Of a DNA stretch of 64,000 bases, positions 34,353 through 43,640 are shown piece by piece. The DNA is from Oscillospiraceae bacterium. Its GTDB lineage: Bacteria; Bacillota; Clostridia; Oscillospirales; Acutalibacteraceae. The position numbers were made by a program, and so were the translations under genes. The stretch spans positions 18,300-82,299 of the forward strand of contig JAQXSW010000001.1 in assembly GCA_029219165.1 (NCBI GenBank), in the 5' to 3' direction. The notes under the pieces are model-generated. The model was not told the DNA's origin. It made no database searches and saw nothing but the letters and a program-made list of their open reading frames with translations. Numbering within the stretch: the stretch's first letter is position 1; every line of letters starts with the position of its first letter.

Positions 34353-35221
34353 ATTGATGTTGCCTCCCTACCTGCAAGTTTCTTATTTAATATCTCAAAA
34401 AATTCATCATTCTTTATTCTTATAAATGATGCATATTTATCTGATTTAGTAATGGAAATTATATCTCCGGTTCCAATGTTTTGTGCTTTTTCTCCGTCAA
34501 AGGCAAGATAAAGATCTGAATTTGTTGACATCTTATCACAATATACATCTATACGATTTTCAGCGCTAAAAACGATTGACCTTGCAAACAAAGATTGAGC
34601 ACAAATAGGAGTAACAACAATTGCTTCAATACTAGGATTTATTACCGGACCTCCTGCAGAAAGTGAATATGCTGAAGATCCGGTTGGTGTTGCAACAATA
34701 ATTCCGTCTGCACGATAAGTATTAATTCTTTTACCGTCACAATCAATGTCTATATCAGTAATTTTAAGAGTTGAACCTCTTGCCAATACAACATCATTAA
34801 TGCAATGGTTGTGTGACACTTCAATTCCGTTTCGTATTACCTTTACATCTAAAAGCATTCTTTTATCTATTGTATATTCACCGTCAATAAGTTTTTTAAG
34901 TAATGATAACTCATTGCTTTCAAGACCGGCCATAAATGCAAGACGACCCGCATTAATACAGAGAATTGGCTTTCCATAATCAACTGTATTATTTGCAGCA
35001 TTAAGCATTGAACCGTCACCTCCTATTGAGATGACTACATCGCACCATTCAATAAGTTTTGAAAAGAACATATATTTCATGTTTTTTACATGAGAGAATT
35101 CTTTTTTATATCCCTCAAGGCACGCATATTCTGCTCCATATTTGTCCAGCCACTCACAAATATTTGTTGTGACTTCATTTGTTTTTGATCTTGTAACATT
35201 AGGAAGAAGTGCAATTTTCAT
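34349..35221 (-). CDS. nadK: NAD kinase
   Basis: Makes NADP from NAD and ATP. The 290-residue protein has the nucleotide-binding motif SIGGDGSMLNAAN near 66, the conserved NEF/NDVVLARG region near 143, and GIIVATPTGSSAYSLSAGGP near 175, all diagnostic. Length is normal. It lies 2 nt after tlyA and overlaps argR by 4 nt, in the standard tlyA-nadK-argR-recN order. Confidence 0.95.
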   Translation of the reverse strand: MKIALLPNVTRSKTNEVTTNICEWLDKYGAEYACLEGYKKEFSHVKNMKYMFFSKLIEWCDVVISIGGDGSMLNAANNTVDYGKPILCINAGRLAFMAGLESNELSLLKKLIDGEYTIDKRMLLDVKVIRNGIEVSHNHCINDVVLARGSTLKITDIDIDCDGKRINTYRADGIIVATPTGSSAYSLSAGGPVINPSIEAIVVTPICAQSLFARSIVFSAENRIDVYCDKMSTNSDLYLAFDGEKAQNIGTGDIISITKSDKYASFIRIKNDEFFEILNKKLAGREATSI

Positions 35222-35223
35222 TT

Positions 35224-36042
35224 TTATTCTCCACTACAATTTAGTATTTTATGAGACTTTTCACAAAGTTCTTTTGGTGATATATCAAGTCTGTTTTCCG
35301 GCTTATCAGACTTTTCCACATACATGAGATATTCTATGTTTCCCTCCGGACCTTTTATTGGTGAGAAATCAATATTTAAAAGTGTAAATCCGTTTTCAAA
35401 GGCAAAGTTTGTAATGTTCTCAACAACTTCAATATGAGTTGAAAGTTCTCTTACTACTCCTTTTTTTCCAACCTTTTCCCTTCCGGCTTCAAACTGAGGT
35501 TTTATAAGGCAAACTGCCTGTCCACCCATTTTAAGTCTTTCCCTCATTACCGGAAGAATTATCTTAAGAGAAATAAAAGATACGTCTACACTTGCAAAAT
35601 CAATTTGATCCGGAATATCTGATTCTGTAACATTTCTAAAATTTGTTCGTTCCATATTTACAACGCGCTCATCGGAACGAAGTTTCCAAGCAAGTTGACC
35701 GTAACCTACATCTATTGAGTAAACTTTAACGGCTCCGTTTTGAAGCATACAGTCGGTAAACCCACCGGTTGAAGCGCCAATGTCCATGCAAATTTTGCCG
35801 TCAAGTAACAATCCAAACTCATCCATTGCTTTTGCAAGTTTATATCCACCACGGCTGACATAAGGCATTTTACTTCCTCTAACCTCAAGTGAATCAGTTG
35901 GTTTAATTTGAGTTCCTGCCTTGAGTTCCTTTTGTCCATTAACATAAACTTGTCCAGCCATTATTAAAGCTCGAGCCTTTTCACGGCTATCCGTATGTCC
36001 TTGTTCAAAAACGACTACATCCAGTCTTTTTTTGTCACTCAA
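35224..36042 (-). CDS. tlyA: TlyA family rRNA 2'-O-methyltransferase
   Basis: A 272-residue protein with an N-terminal S4 RNA-binding domain (RLDVVVFEQGHTDSREKARA, then MAGQVYVNGQ) and an FtsJ-like SAM methyltransferase domain containing CMDIGASTGGFTDCML near 86. TlyA methylates ribose 2'-OH of 16S and/or 23S rRNA in actinobacteria and makes ribosomes sensitive to capreomycin; the clostridial target is not established. It is 3 nt downstream of dxs, as in many Firmicutes. Confidence 0.92.
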   Translation of the reverse strand: MSDKKRLDVVVFEQGHTDSREKARALIMAGQVYVNGQKELKAGTQIKPTDSLEVRGSKMPYVSRGGYKLAKAMDEFGLLLDGKICMDIGASTGGFTDCMLQNGAVKVYSIDVGYGQLAWKLRSDERVVNMERTNFRNVTESDIPDQIDFASVDVSFISLKIILPVMRERLKMGGQAVCLIKPQFEAGREKVGKKGVVRELSTHIEVVENITNFAFENGFTLLNIDFSPIKGPEGNIEYLMYVEKSDKPENRLDISPKELCEKSHKILNCSGE

Positions 36043-36045
36043 GTT

Positions 36046-37902
36046 TTACACTCTCCTCATTATTTCCTTTATAAGTTCATCGTATGATAAGCCAAATTCT
36101 GTTCTAAGGGTTTGAATTGGAGCATGATGAACAAAGGTATTGTCAACAGCAACATGTGAATAAGAGCCATTAAATCCAAGATTTAAAAGTTCGGTGGCAA
36201 AAACTTCACCTATACCACCACTTTTTATTCCCTCTTCAGCAAATAAAATCACATCTGATTTGGCCGCTTCTAAAACAGCATTTTTATCTAAAGGCCAAAC
36301 ACGATTAAGTTTTACAACTTTACAATCAATATCATATTTTTTTAGTTCCTCCATGGCTTTTACTGCCTCAGAGAATTCTGTACCATAGGTTACAATTGAA
36401 ATTGGCGAAGTTTTCTTTCCAAATACTGAAAAATCATCTGCTTTAGGTATAAACTTCTTTGGAAGATATCCTTCTTTTCCACGTGGATATCTTATAGAAA
36501 CAATTGAACCATCTGATTCTACTGCCATATCAAGAGTAAGTCTTAGTTCCTCATAAGAAGATGGTGAATAGATATAAGCATTTGGAATAGTTCTAACAAA
36601 AGCTACATCTAAAAGACCCTGATGACTTCGTCCATCTTCGCCTACAAATCCTGCTCTGTCTACAGCTAAAATCACCTTTTGGTTTTGCATAGCAACATCA
36701 TGTACAAGCTCGTCATATGTACGTTGTAAAAATGTTGAATAAACTGCAAAAACCGGAATCATATTACCGGCTGAAATTCCACCTGCAAAAGTAACAGCGT
36801 GTTCTTCAGCAATTCCAACATCAAAAAATCTTGCAGGATATTTTTCAGAAAATTTCTTAAGACCGGTACCAAGTGCCATTGCTGCAGTAATGGCACAAAC
36901 TCTGTTATCTTTAGAAGCAATTTCACAGAGCTTGTCTCCAAATACACTGGAGAAATTTTCTCCTGAGCTGGTTGCTTCTCCGGTATTTACATCAAACTTT
37001 GAAATGCCATGGAAAATTGAAGGATTAATTTCTGCAAAATCATAGCCTTTTCCCTTCTTTGTTAAGACATGAATAATTACAGGATTTTCAAAACTCTTGG
37101 CACTTTCCATAGCGTTGCACAAAGCATTTATGTTATGACCATTAATAGGCCCCATATATGAAAATCCCATATCTTCAAAAAAGGTACTGTTATAAATAGA
37201 GTTTTTAAGTTTCCTCTTAACTTTACTAATTCTTGAAGTAGCGTCATTTCCCACAATAGGAATATTGCTAATAAAATTACCGACTTTTTCCTTGAAATCA
37301 TAGTAATCAGGTTTTGTTCTGATTGCAGCAAGATATTTAGCCATTGCACCAACATTAGGTGAAATAGACATTTCGTTATCATTAAGTATGACTATTAAAT
37401 TAGTGTCCGCTCTTCCGGCATTGTTTAAAGCTTCATAAACAAGTCCACCGGTAAATGAACCGTCTCCAATTACTGCAACGGTATAAGACTTATTCCTCTG
37501 TAATGTCTTTGCAACAGAAAGTCCGTAAGCAGAAGAAATTGATGTTCCACTGTGTCCGGCTGCAAAGACATCATGTTCACTTTCACTTGGATTAGGGAAA
37601 CCGGAAAGACCACCGGCAGTCCTTATAGTATCAAAAGTGTTATATCTTCCTGTTAATAACTTGTGCGTATAAACCTGGTGTCCTACGTCCCATATAAAGC
37701 TGTCTTTTGGAGAATCAAATGACTTATGCATTGCAATTGTAAGTTCAACAACGCCAAGATTTGAAGATAAATGACCTCCATTTTTTGAAACGGTCTCAAT
37801 AAGCTTTTCTCTAACTTCAGATGCCAAAATCTCCAGCTCATCAGTATTAAGTTTTTTGACATCATCGGGCGATTCAATCTTATTAAGATATTTAAAATCC
37901 AT
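36046..37902 (-). CDS. dxs: 1-deoxy-D-xylulose-5-phosphate synthase
   Basis: Thiamine-diphosphate enzyme starting the MEP pathway from pyruvate and glyceraldehyde 3-phosphate, 618 residues. It has FIWDVGHQVYTHKLLTGR near 44, the ThDP motif VIGDGSFTGG...NDNEMSISPNVGA near 145-180, the transketolase-type RFFDVGIAEEHAVTFAGG near 355, and VDRAGFVGEDGRSHQG near 410. It lies 14 nt after the prenyltransferase gene ispA, linking precursor and chain synthesis. Confidence 0.96.
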   Translation of the reverse strand: MDFKYLNKIESPDDVKKLNTDELEILASEVREKLIETVSKNGGHLSSNLGVVELTIAMHKSFDSPKDSFIWDVGHQVYTHKLLTGRYNTFDTIRTAGGLSGFPNPSESEHDVFAAGHSGTSISSAYGLSVAKTLQRNKSYTVAVIGDGSFTGGLVYEALNNAGRADTNLIVILNDNEMSISPNVGAMAKYLAAIRTKPDYYDFKEKVGNFISNIPIVGNDATSRISKVKRKLKNSIYNSTFFEDMGFSYMGPINGHNINALCNAMESAKSFENPVIIHVLTKKGKGYDFAEINPSIFHGISKFDVNTGEATSSGENFSSVFGDKLCEIASKDNRVCAITAAMALGTGLKKFSEKYPARFFDVGIAEEHAVTFAGGISAGNMIPVFAVYSTFLQRTYDELVHDVAMQNQKVILAVDRAGFVGEDGRSHQGLLDVAFVRTIPNAYIYSPSSYEELRLTLDMAVESDGSIVSIRYPRGKEGYLPKKFIPKADDFSVFGKKTSPISIVTYGTEFSEAVKAMEELKKYDIDCKVVKLNRVWPLDKNAVLEAAKSDVILFAEEGIKSGGIGEVFATELLNLGFNGSYSHVAVDNTFVHHAPIQTLRTEFGLSYDELIKEIMRRV

Positions 37903-37916
37903 TTGTTTTTACCTCA

Positions 37917-38813
37917 TTATTTATGTCTTGAAAGTGAATTTACAGTTGCCTCTTTCAAAAATTTATTGTCGTCAAATGCATCTAGTGCTTTTAAAGCTTT
38001 TTCTGTGTGTTTCTTTGCTAGATTTTTAGCCTCTTCAATTCCAAGGAGAGTAACATAAGTTGCCTTATTATTTTCAGCGTCTACGCCAACTTTTTTACCA
38101 AGTTCCTCCGGAGTTCCAACTACATCCAAAATATCATCAACTATTTGAAATGCAATTCCAAAATTTTCAGCATATTCTCTAGCAGCAAGGATTTGTTTGT
38201 TGCTTGCACCTGCAACTGTACAGCCAAGTTCACAAGCGCAACGAATTAGAGCTCCGGTCTTAAGTTTATGAGTAAACTTAATTGTGTCTAATTTTACATC
38301 ATCCGTCTGTTCATTCTGTAAATCCATATTCTGTCCACCAATCATGCCATATATTCCGGCATACTCAGAAAGAAGACGAACAGCTAATAAAGCAATGCTT
38401 GGATTTACACCCGCATCACTTGCAATTTGAAATGCATAGGTTAAAAGAGCATCTCCTGCAAGTACTGCATTTGCATATCCATACTTTTTGTGACAGGACT
38501 CTTTACCTCGTCTATAGTCATCATCATCCATACAAGGAAGGTCATCGTGGATTAAAGAATATGTGTGGATCATTTCTATTGCACAGGCAAAAGGAATTGC
38601 ATCTATAATATTTCCCCCACACATTCTGCAAAACTCTAGTGTTAGAATAGGTCTAACTCTTTTTCCTCCAATTCCGACACTATAAGCCATAGCTTCTCCA
38701 ACAGGCTGTAACTGTGGATTATCTATTCCAAGATAATCATCAAGAGAAACGTTTATGAAATTCCTTAATGATTCAAAGTGTTGATCATATGTTTCATAAA
38801 TATTATTCTTCAT
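37917..38813 (-). CDS. ispA: Polyprenyl synthetase (farnesyl diphosphate synthase type)
   Basis: Condenses isopentenyl and allylic diphosphates, 298 residues. The first Asp-rich motif, DDLPCMDDDDYRRG, is near 93 and the second, QIVDDILDVVG, near 235. Phe-rather-than-bulky residues upstream fit geranyl/farnesyl length, but product length is inferred. Several starts lie close together at 38828, 38819 and 38813; ATG at 38813 overlaps the xseB stop by 11 nt and begins where homologues do. The order xseA-xseB-ispA-dxs is widely conserved. Confidence 0.92.
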   Translation of the reverse strand: MKNNIYETYDQHFESLRNFINVSLDDYLGIDNPQLQPVGEAMAYSVGIGGKRVRPILTLEFCRMCGGNIIDAIPFACAIEMIHTYSLIHDDLPCMDDDDYRRGKESCHKKYGYANAVLAGDALLTYAFQIASDAGVNPSIALLAVRLLSEYAGIYGMIGGQNMDLQNEQTDDVKLDTIKFTHKLKTGALIRCACELGCTVAGASNKQILAAREYAENFGIAFQIVDDILDVVGTPEELGKKVGVDAENNKATYVTLLGIEEAKNLAKKHTEKALKALDAFDDNKFLKEATVNSLSRHK

Positions 38814-39015
38814 TCTCATTATCCCCATTAAGTTTTAAGATTTTTTGTTCAGCACTTGTAAGTGATTTATTACAAAATTTAGCAAGTGCAGTTCCCTCTT
38901 CAAACAGTTCTAAAGATTCCTCCAAACCTGTTGATCCGGATTCTAAAATTCCAACTATTTTTTCAAGCCTTACAATGGCTTCTTCATATGAAAGTTCTCT
39001 TATTTCATCAGCCAT
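38803..39015 (-). CDS. xseB: Exonuclease VII small subunit
   Basis: A 70-residue helical protein: ELSYEEAIVRLEKIVGILES, then GLEESLELFEEGTALAKFCNKSL, the family's two-helix signature. Together with XseA it degrades single-stranded DNA from both ends. The start overlaps the end of xseA by 8 nt. Confidence 0.95.
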   Translation of the reverse strand: MADEIRELSYEEAIVRLEKIVGILESGSTGLEESLELFEEGTALAKFCNKSLTSAEQKILKLNGDNENEE

Positions 39016-40225
39016 TTTTTATTTCCTCCACCAGGCAAAACGCCTGTCCGTCTATAAATTTAAAATTAATATTTTCCCCTATTTTTATATCTTCCACACT
39101 CTTTGCAATAGTTCCATCTTCCTTTTGAGGTATTGTATATCCTCTGGATAAAACTTTTAGGGGTGAGTAGGCATCAAGTTTTCCTGCCGATAATGAAAGT
39201 CGGCTAAGTTCGGCATCAAGTTTTTTAGACACATAATAATTCATTTTTTCTGAGTATGAATCCAGCAATAACCTTCGTTCATTAATAAGCATTGCCGGAC
39301 TTCTCATAACATTTCTGTCCATCAAGCGATTTATTTCTGTTCTGCCTCTGTCAATTCTTGATAAAATATTCTTTTGCGCTCTTATGCAAAGATTTGAAAT
39401 GCGTTCCATCTCTTCAACTTGACTTGGAACCGATATTTCAGCGGCGGCAGACGGCGTCGGAGCACGCATATCTGCAACAAAATCCGTTATAGTGAAATCC
39501 GTTTCATGGCCGACGCCGGAGATGACAGGCGTAGAACAATTATAGATTGCTCTGGCAACTCTTTCATCATTGAAGGCCCACAGGTCTTCAATACTGCCGC
39601 CGCCACGGGCCACTATAATTACGTCTGAAAGTCCTGATGTGTCAAGGCGTTTAATTGCATTCACTATTTGTGAAGGAGCAAATTCGCCCTGAACTGCGGT
39701 TGGACTTATAAGAATATTTGACAGTGGCCAGCGTCTTTTCAGGACATTAATAATATCTTGAAAAGCAGCACCCGTTGGCGATGTAACAACGCCTATTGTA
39801 TTTGGATAACTTGGTATTGGCTTCTTATGTTCAGGACTGAAAAGACCTTCTTTTGAAAGTTTCTCTTTTAATTGTTCAAAAGCCAGATTTAAAGAACCAA
39901 TACCATCAGGTTCCATATTTTCAATATAAAATTGATACTGTCCATCTCTTTCAAAAACGGAGACACTTCCAAAAGCAATAACCTTCATTCCATTTTCAGG
40001 AGTGAACTTTATTCTTTCTGCATAAGTTCTAAACATTACAGCTTTAATAGATGATTTATCATCTTTAAGAGTAAGGTAAAAGTGTCCTGTTCTATAGTGA
40101 TTAGTGAAATTTGATATTTCACCGCATAAAAGAATATTTTTTAGTTTGTTATCAGAATCTAACATTCCTTTAATGTATGAATTCAACTGACAGACCGAAA
40201 TAACTTTTGGGGTTACAATTTCCAT
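39008..40225 (-). CDS. xseA: Exonuclease VII large subunit
   Basis: Catalytic subunit of exonuclease VII, 405 residues: an N-terminal OB domain (LCGEISNFTNHYRTGHFYLTLKD), then the nuclease domain with IGVVTSPTGAAFQDI near 143, IIVARGGGSIEDLWAFNDE near 200 and GVGHETDFTI near 235, and a C-terminal coiled coil, ending with DILSRGYTI-like LSRGYTIPQK. Full length. Coupled to xseB downstream and 6 nt after the TsaD paralogue. Confidence 0.95.
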   Translation of the reverse strand: MEIVTPKVISVCQLNSYIKGMLDSDNKLKNILLCGEISNFTNHYRTGHFYLTLKDDKSSIKAVMFRTYAERIKFTPENGMKVIAFGSVSVFERDGQYQFYIENMEPDGIGSLNLAFEQLKEKLSKEGLFSPEHKKPIPSYPNTIGVVTSPTGAAFQDIINVLKRRWPLSNILISPTAVQGEFAPSQIVNAIKRLDTSGLSDVIIVARGGGSIEDLWAFNDERVARAIYNCSTPVISGVGHETDFTITDFVADMRAPTPSAAAEISVPSQVEEMERISNLCIRAQKNILSRIDRGRTEINRLMDRNVMRSPAMLINERRLLLDSYSEKMNYYVSKKLDAELSRLSLSAGKLDAYSPLKVLSRGYTIPQKEDGTIAKSVEDIKIGENINFKFIDGQAFCLVEEIKNG

Positions 40226-40231
40226 AAAGGA

Positions 40232-41185
40232 TCACACCTTTTTCATGGATGTAAGAAGTGCAATTCCAGCAGCATTATCTGATGAAAAATCAGGTTCAGC
40301 AAAAGAGCACTCATATTTTTGTTCTAATGATTTCCTAATGATTTTATTTGACATAACTCCACCGGAATAACAAATAAAACTGTTCGGATAAAGTTTTAAA
40401 GCCTCACTTGACATTGCATCTATTGAAGACTCTATGTATTTTAAACAAAACAAAGCAATATCCTCAGGTTTTTCCCCTTCGCTGAGCATTTTATTGCACT
40501 TATTTTCAACGCCGGACAAACTGCAATTCAAATTATTCATAGAAGGTTTTAAGTTAAACTCTCTGGTACTGCCTTCTGCAAGTTTTTCAAGAGCAGGACC
40601 ACATGGAAAATCAAGTCCTAATTTTACGCCAATCCTATCTATTGCCTGCCCGGCCTTTAAATCAGAAGATGTTCCAATAAGTTCGGCTTTAATTACGCTA
40701 TCTTCCGATGGACAACAAACAAGTGACTCTGTTGTTCCTCCGGACACATGAAAAGCTAAAAACTGATTATTTAACTTGTTAAGTTTTCCGGCAGAATATA
40801 GCGCTGCACAAATATGTCCCTCTTGATGAGAAAATTCAAAGCACGGAACATTAAAACTTGCAGCTAAAGATTTTGCAACAGTTTGTCCTACAGAAAAGCA
40901 AGGCATGTATGAACCTTCTACTCTTCTTGGAAATGCTGAAACACCAATTGCAGCAACTTCAGAAATATTAAAATTATTGTATGAGTATAATTCCTCAAAC
41001 AATGAATTTACTAAGTTTCCAATTTGTTCAGTATGATAAAAAACTGCATTACTTTGCCTTATACCACGTTCCCCTGATTTCACAGGCAAGAGTTTTTTTC
41101 TATGAACAATAATATTTAAATCAGAATTATAAGCTGCAACAGATGTGGTGTAATTACTTGTGTCAAAACCAAAATACCAGGCCAT
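40232..41185 (-). CDS. TsaD/Kae1 paralogue (peptidase M22 family)
   Basis: A 317-residue ASKHA-fold protein related to TsaD, the tRNA threonylcarbamoyladenosine transferase. It has the start YFGFDTSNYTTSVA, the metal-binding SHQEGH (HxEGH) near 128, FHVSGGTTESLV and a C-terminal CYSGGVMSNKIIRKSLE. It begins with MAWYFGFDTSNYTTS rather than the typical TsaD start and is shorter than TsaD (about 340). Clostridia carry this as a second copy in the nusB-xseA neighbourhood; whether it modifies tRNA is unknown. Confidence 0.75.
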   Translation of the reverse strand: MAWYFGFDTSNYTTSVAAYNSDLNIIVHRKKLLPVKSGERGIRQSNAVFYHTEQIGNLVNSLFEELYSYNNFNISEVAAIGVSAFPRRVEGSYMPCFSVGQTVAKSLAASFNVPCFEFSHQEGHICAALYSAGKLNKLNNQFLAFHVSGGTTESLVCCPSEDSVIKAELIGTSSDLKAGQAIDRIGVKLGLDFPCGPALEKLAEGSTREFNLKPSMNNLNCSLSGVENKCNKMLSEGEKPEDIALFCLKYIESSIDAMSSEALKLYPNSFICYSGGVMSNKIIRKSLEQKYECSFAEPDFSSDNAAGIALLTSMKKV

Positions 41186-41187
41186 AA

Positions 41188-41592
41188 TTATTTATTCCTT
41201 GAAATACTTCCAAGAACGCCGTTAATAAAGGCGCCCTCTTCTTTAGAAGCATAAGTCTTTGCAAGTTCTACAGCCTCATTTATTGAAACGCCCTCCGGAA
41301 TATCATCAAAATAGATCATTTCACAAATGGCAATTCTTAAAATTGAAAGTGAAACCTTTGTTATTCTTTCTGTTGTCCACCCTCTTGCAAACTGAGTTAT
41401 TTTATCATCAATTTGTGAAATATTATCTACAGTTGTTTTAGCAAGATTAATTGCAAAATCAGAAGGCTCCATAAATTCAGATTCCAAAGCCAAATTGAAG
41501 ATATCCTCAATTTCACACTCGGGATTAAATGCTTTTTCAAATACCAGAATAAAAGCTTGCTCTCTTTCTTGGCTTCTGTTCATTTTATTCAT
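41188..41592 (-). CDS. nusB: Transcription antitermination factor NusB
   Basis: All-helical RNA-binding protein of 134 residues that works with NusE (S10) in rRNA antitermination. Signatures: [33 protein letters not shown] and [35 protein letters not shown] C-terminus. Two ATGs follow one another; the second at 41592 has better spacing from GGAGG. It starts the long leftward block and is preceded by a terminator hairpin. Confidence 0.94.
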   Translation of the reverse strand: MNKMNRSQEREQAFILVFEKAFNPECEIEDIFNLALESEFMEPSDFAINLAKTTVDNISQIDDKITQFARGWTTERITKVSLSILRIAICEMIYFDDIPEGVSINEAVELAKTYASKEEGAFINGVLGSISRNK

Positions 41593-41609
41593 CATTTTCC
41601 TCCAAGCAA

Positions 41610-41645
41610 AAAGCCCTCTACGACAGAGATGTCCCAGAAGGCTTT
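41610..41645 (-). terminator. Terminator or attenuator between asp23 and nusB
   Basis: AAAGCC (41610-41615) pairs with GGCTTT (41640-41645), with an imperfect inner stem closed by a 4-nt loop at 41626-41629. On the minus strand it is followed by TTGCTTGGAGG, so the T-run merges into the nusB leader. It ends the asp23 transcript and may set the level of the nusB block. Confidence 0.7.
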
Positions 41646-41655
41646 CTTGTCGTAA

Positions 41656-42042
41656 TTAAATGTCTTTAGGTTCAACAGGAGTAGTAAAGTCACCAATATC
41701 AGAAACTATACCGGTAATTGTAACGTCAACACGTGTTACAACTCTACCGGTCATGTTTTGAATTGCTGCCTTTACTGCATTTTGTACATTAGCAGAAACT
41801 TCTTGAATTTTTGCGGAACTAAGAAGTGTAATATACAAATGAAGTTTAATATCATAGGTTGAAGTTTCAACCTTTACATGCTTTAAATTTTCAGAATTAA
41901 GTTTAAAAGTTGTATAAAGATCAGTTGGTCTATTTCCAAGTCCGGCTACACCATCAACGTCCTTAGCCGCATTAATGGCAATTGTTGCAAGTACTTCTTC
42001 AGAAATAACAAGACCACTTGAAAGATTGTTATTTTCTACCAC
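41656..42042 (-). CDS. Asp23/Gls24 family envelope stress protein
   Basis: A 128-residue Asp23 family protein (YqhY/YloU-like): GLVISEEVLATIAINAAKDVDGVAGLG near 10-36 and VSANVQNAVKAAIQNMTGRVVTRVDVTITGI near 82-112 are the diagnostic halves. Members associate with the membrane or modulate fatty-acid synthesis; yqhY lies next to accBC and nusB in Bacillus, which matches the nusB neighbour here. It probably has its own promoter within 42043-42151. Confidence 0.9.
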   Translation of the reverse strand: MVENNNLSSGLVISEEVLATIAINAAKDVDGVAGLGNRPTDLYTTFKLNSENLKHVKVETSTYDIKLHLYITLLSSAKIQEVSANVQNAVKAAIQNMTGRVVTRVDVTITGIVSDIGDFTTPVEPKDI

Positions 42043-42060
42043 TTTGGTATCCTCTCTTTC

Positions 42061-42084
42061 TTGCTAAGATTAATTCGTTAGCAA
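42061..42084. repeat. Inverted repeat upstream of asp23
   Basis: TTGCTAA (42061-42067) and TTAGCAA (42078-42084) form a 7-bp stem with a 10-nt loop, just upstream of the asp23 ribosome binding site. It could be a leader hairpin or operator. The rest of 42085-42151 is AT-rich with a possible weak promoter (TTGTTT, 17 nt, TATTCT on the minus strand). Confidence 0.35.
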
Positions 42085-42151
42085 ATTTACTAATAGAATA
42101 CCACAACAAACATATATAAACAATACTTAATTACATATATATTGTATTTTT

Positions 42152-42733
42152 TTACTTGGCACCAATAATTGAAATATTATTCACCGGGAGTCCGGTTTGT
42201 TCTACAACAGACGATTGAATAATTGACAATGCATTACCCTTCAAAACTGAATTTGCAATTATAACTTCGGCTTTCTGCTCATCCAGTATTACAACACATT
42301 CACTACCAAGTTTTGCAGTAATGATATTTTCAAGATCTGCTTCCTTTTTTATCAAATTTGATAAATTAGTAAGTTCAGAAGTTGCGTTCATTACAGCATC
42401 TTTTGATGAATCTTTATTTGTTATTACCGCATTTAGAGTAGCCCTTGCTTTGTCATGAGCAGACTCTCTTCTTAATTTAGAGCTTGCAAAATATTCATTT
42501 ACACTATTTTTCTTTGTAACAGCTTTAGTTGTTTCATTTTTGTTTTTTTCATTAGATTTGTCTGTAGTTGATTTTGTTGAAGTAGCAGTTGCATTTACAA
42601 GCTCTGCTTCTCCTAAGTTTCCAACGCTGGTTGAACTTGGACGTGAATAATACCAATTTACAAACACAGCCCCGCATAAAGCAATTAGAAGAGACGCTGT
42701 AATTATTTGACTTTTTTTAAGAATCATACTCAT
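42152..42733 (-). CDS. spoIIIAH: Stage III sporulation protein AH
   Basis: Mother-cell half of the SpoIIIAH-SpoIIQ channel, 193 residues: one N-terminal membrane helix (IITASLLIALCGAVFVNWYY), a Ser/Thr/Lys-rich linker, then a ring-forming EscJ/PrgK-like domain with ESAHDKARATLNAVI and the C-terminal EVIIANSVLKGNALSIIQSSV. It closes the spoIIIA operon. It is slightly shorter than the Bacillus protein. Confidence 0.93.
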   Translation of the reverse strand: MSMILKKSQIITASLLIALCGAVFVNWYYSRPSSTSVGNLGEAELVNATATSTKSTTDKSNEKNKNETTKAVTKKNSVNEYFASSKLRRESAHDKARATLNAVITNKDSSKDAVMNATSELTNLSNLIKKEADLENIITAKLGSECVVILDEQKAEVIIANSVLKGNALSIIQSSVVEQTGLPVNNISIIGAK

Positions 42734-42745
42734 AATCTACCTCTT

Positions 42746-43276
42746 TCATTTCATTTTTGAAACCGATACTTTAGAAGCTTCAATATCAAAAAGCGACATA
42801 CACATTTTAGTTATATCTGAAACAATCACAGATGAATCGCCTCCCTCACAGACAACGGCTACACCTCGTATTTCAGGTAAAACAACACTGACAACAAGTC
42901 CGTCATCTGAGCCATCATTTTTTGAAAGTATCACATATTCATATTTATTCTCTCTTTCGTCTTCGTATGAATCCTTTGCAAAAATTTTACATTCACTTTT
43001 TTGCAATGTAATGGCAACCGAACATTCTCCGACTCCATCAATACTTGACAAAATATTTTCAAGTTTTTTCTCCATATTAACTTGATATTGTTCCGTAGAT
43101 GAAAGAGCAACGACCTCATCTACTTTAGTCTCTTTATTTGATGGAACTAAAAAGGAAACTATGATTAAAGCCAAAAATAACATGCAAAGTACAATCAGCT
43201 TTGAATTTTTTTTAATCATCTTTAAATCAATAGATTTCAGAGCATTCATACTTTTCTCTAACATATTGATTTGCAT
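42746..43276 (-). CDS. spoIIIAG: Stage III sporulation protein AG
   Basis: Ring-forming channel component, 176 residues: a membrane helix (KLIVLCMLFLALIIVSFLV) and a periplasmic RBM domain with YQVNMEKKLENILSSIDGVGEC and VRGVAV-type IRGVAVVCEGG, the family's best signature. AGGAGG with a 9-nt spacer fixes the ATG at 43276, so its first 50 nt overlap the end of spoIIIAF in another frame. Confidence 0.92.
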   Translation of the reverse strand: MQINMLEKSMNALKSIDLKMIKKNSKLIVLCMLFLALIIVSFLVPSNKETKVDEVVALSSTEQYQVNMEKKLENILSSIDGVGECSVAITLQKSECKIFAKDSYEDERENKYEYVILSKNDGSDDGLVVSVVLPEIRGVAVVCEGGDSSVIVSDITKMCMSLFDIEASKVSVSKMK

Positions 43277-43625
43277 ATGAACTGTCCTCCTCTAATGAAA
43301 CGCTCTCAACAAAAAGAATATTTTCATCATTTTTATTAATTTTTACCTTTGACTTAATGCCGGTGTTTTTTAAAATGTCTTGTTCAACCTGTTCCTCAAG
43401 TACGTTAACTATTTCATCTTCATATGATTGTTGTTTTATATTTTTAAAATTGAAGTCAACATTAAATGAATTTTTAAATGACAGTGCAATACAAGTTATT
43501 AAAACCAGTCCACATAGTGTTTTTAGCAAATGTTTATTTTTAGTATCAGGATAAACATAAATCAACACATTATAAATAAAAATTATACTTATTACCGACA
43601 ATGTAAAGCTAACAATTTTATCCAT
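43227..43625 (-). CDS. spoIIIAF: Stage III sporulation protein AF
   Basis: A 132-residue protein: one or two membrane helices at the N-terminus (IVSFTLSVISIIFIYNVLIYVYP and KTLCGLVLITCIALSF), then a short periplasmic ring-building domain ending in EKYECSEIY. It is clearly shorter than Bacillus SpoIIIAF (about 206 residues as I recall). Position between AE and AG supports the name. The end overlaps spoIIIAG by 50 nt. Confidence 0.85.
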   Translation of the reverse strand: MDKIVSFTLSVISIIFIYNVLIYVYPDTKNKHLLKTLCGLVLITCIALSFKNSFNVDFNFKNIKQQSYEDEIVNVLEEQVEQDILKNTGIKSKVKINKNDENILFVESVSLEEDSSYANQYVREKYECSEIY

Positions 43626-43640
43626 ATATTCCTCATATTA

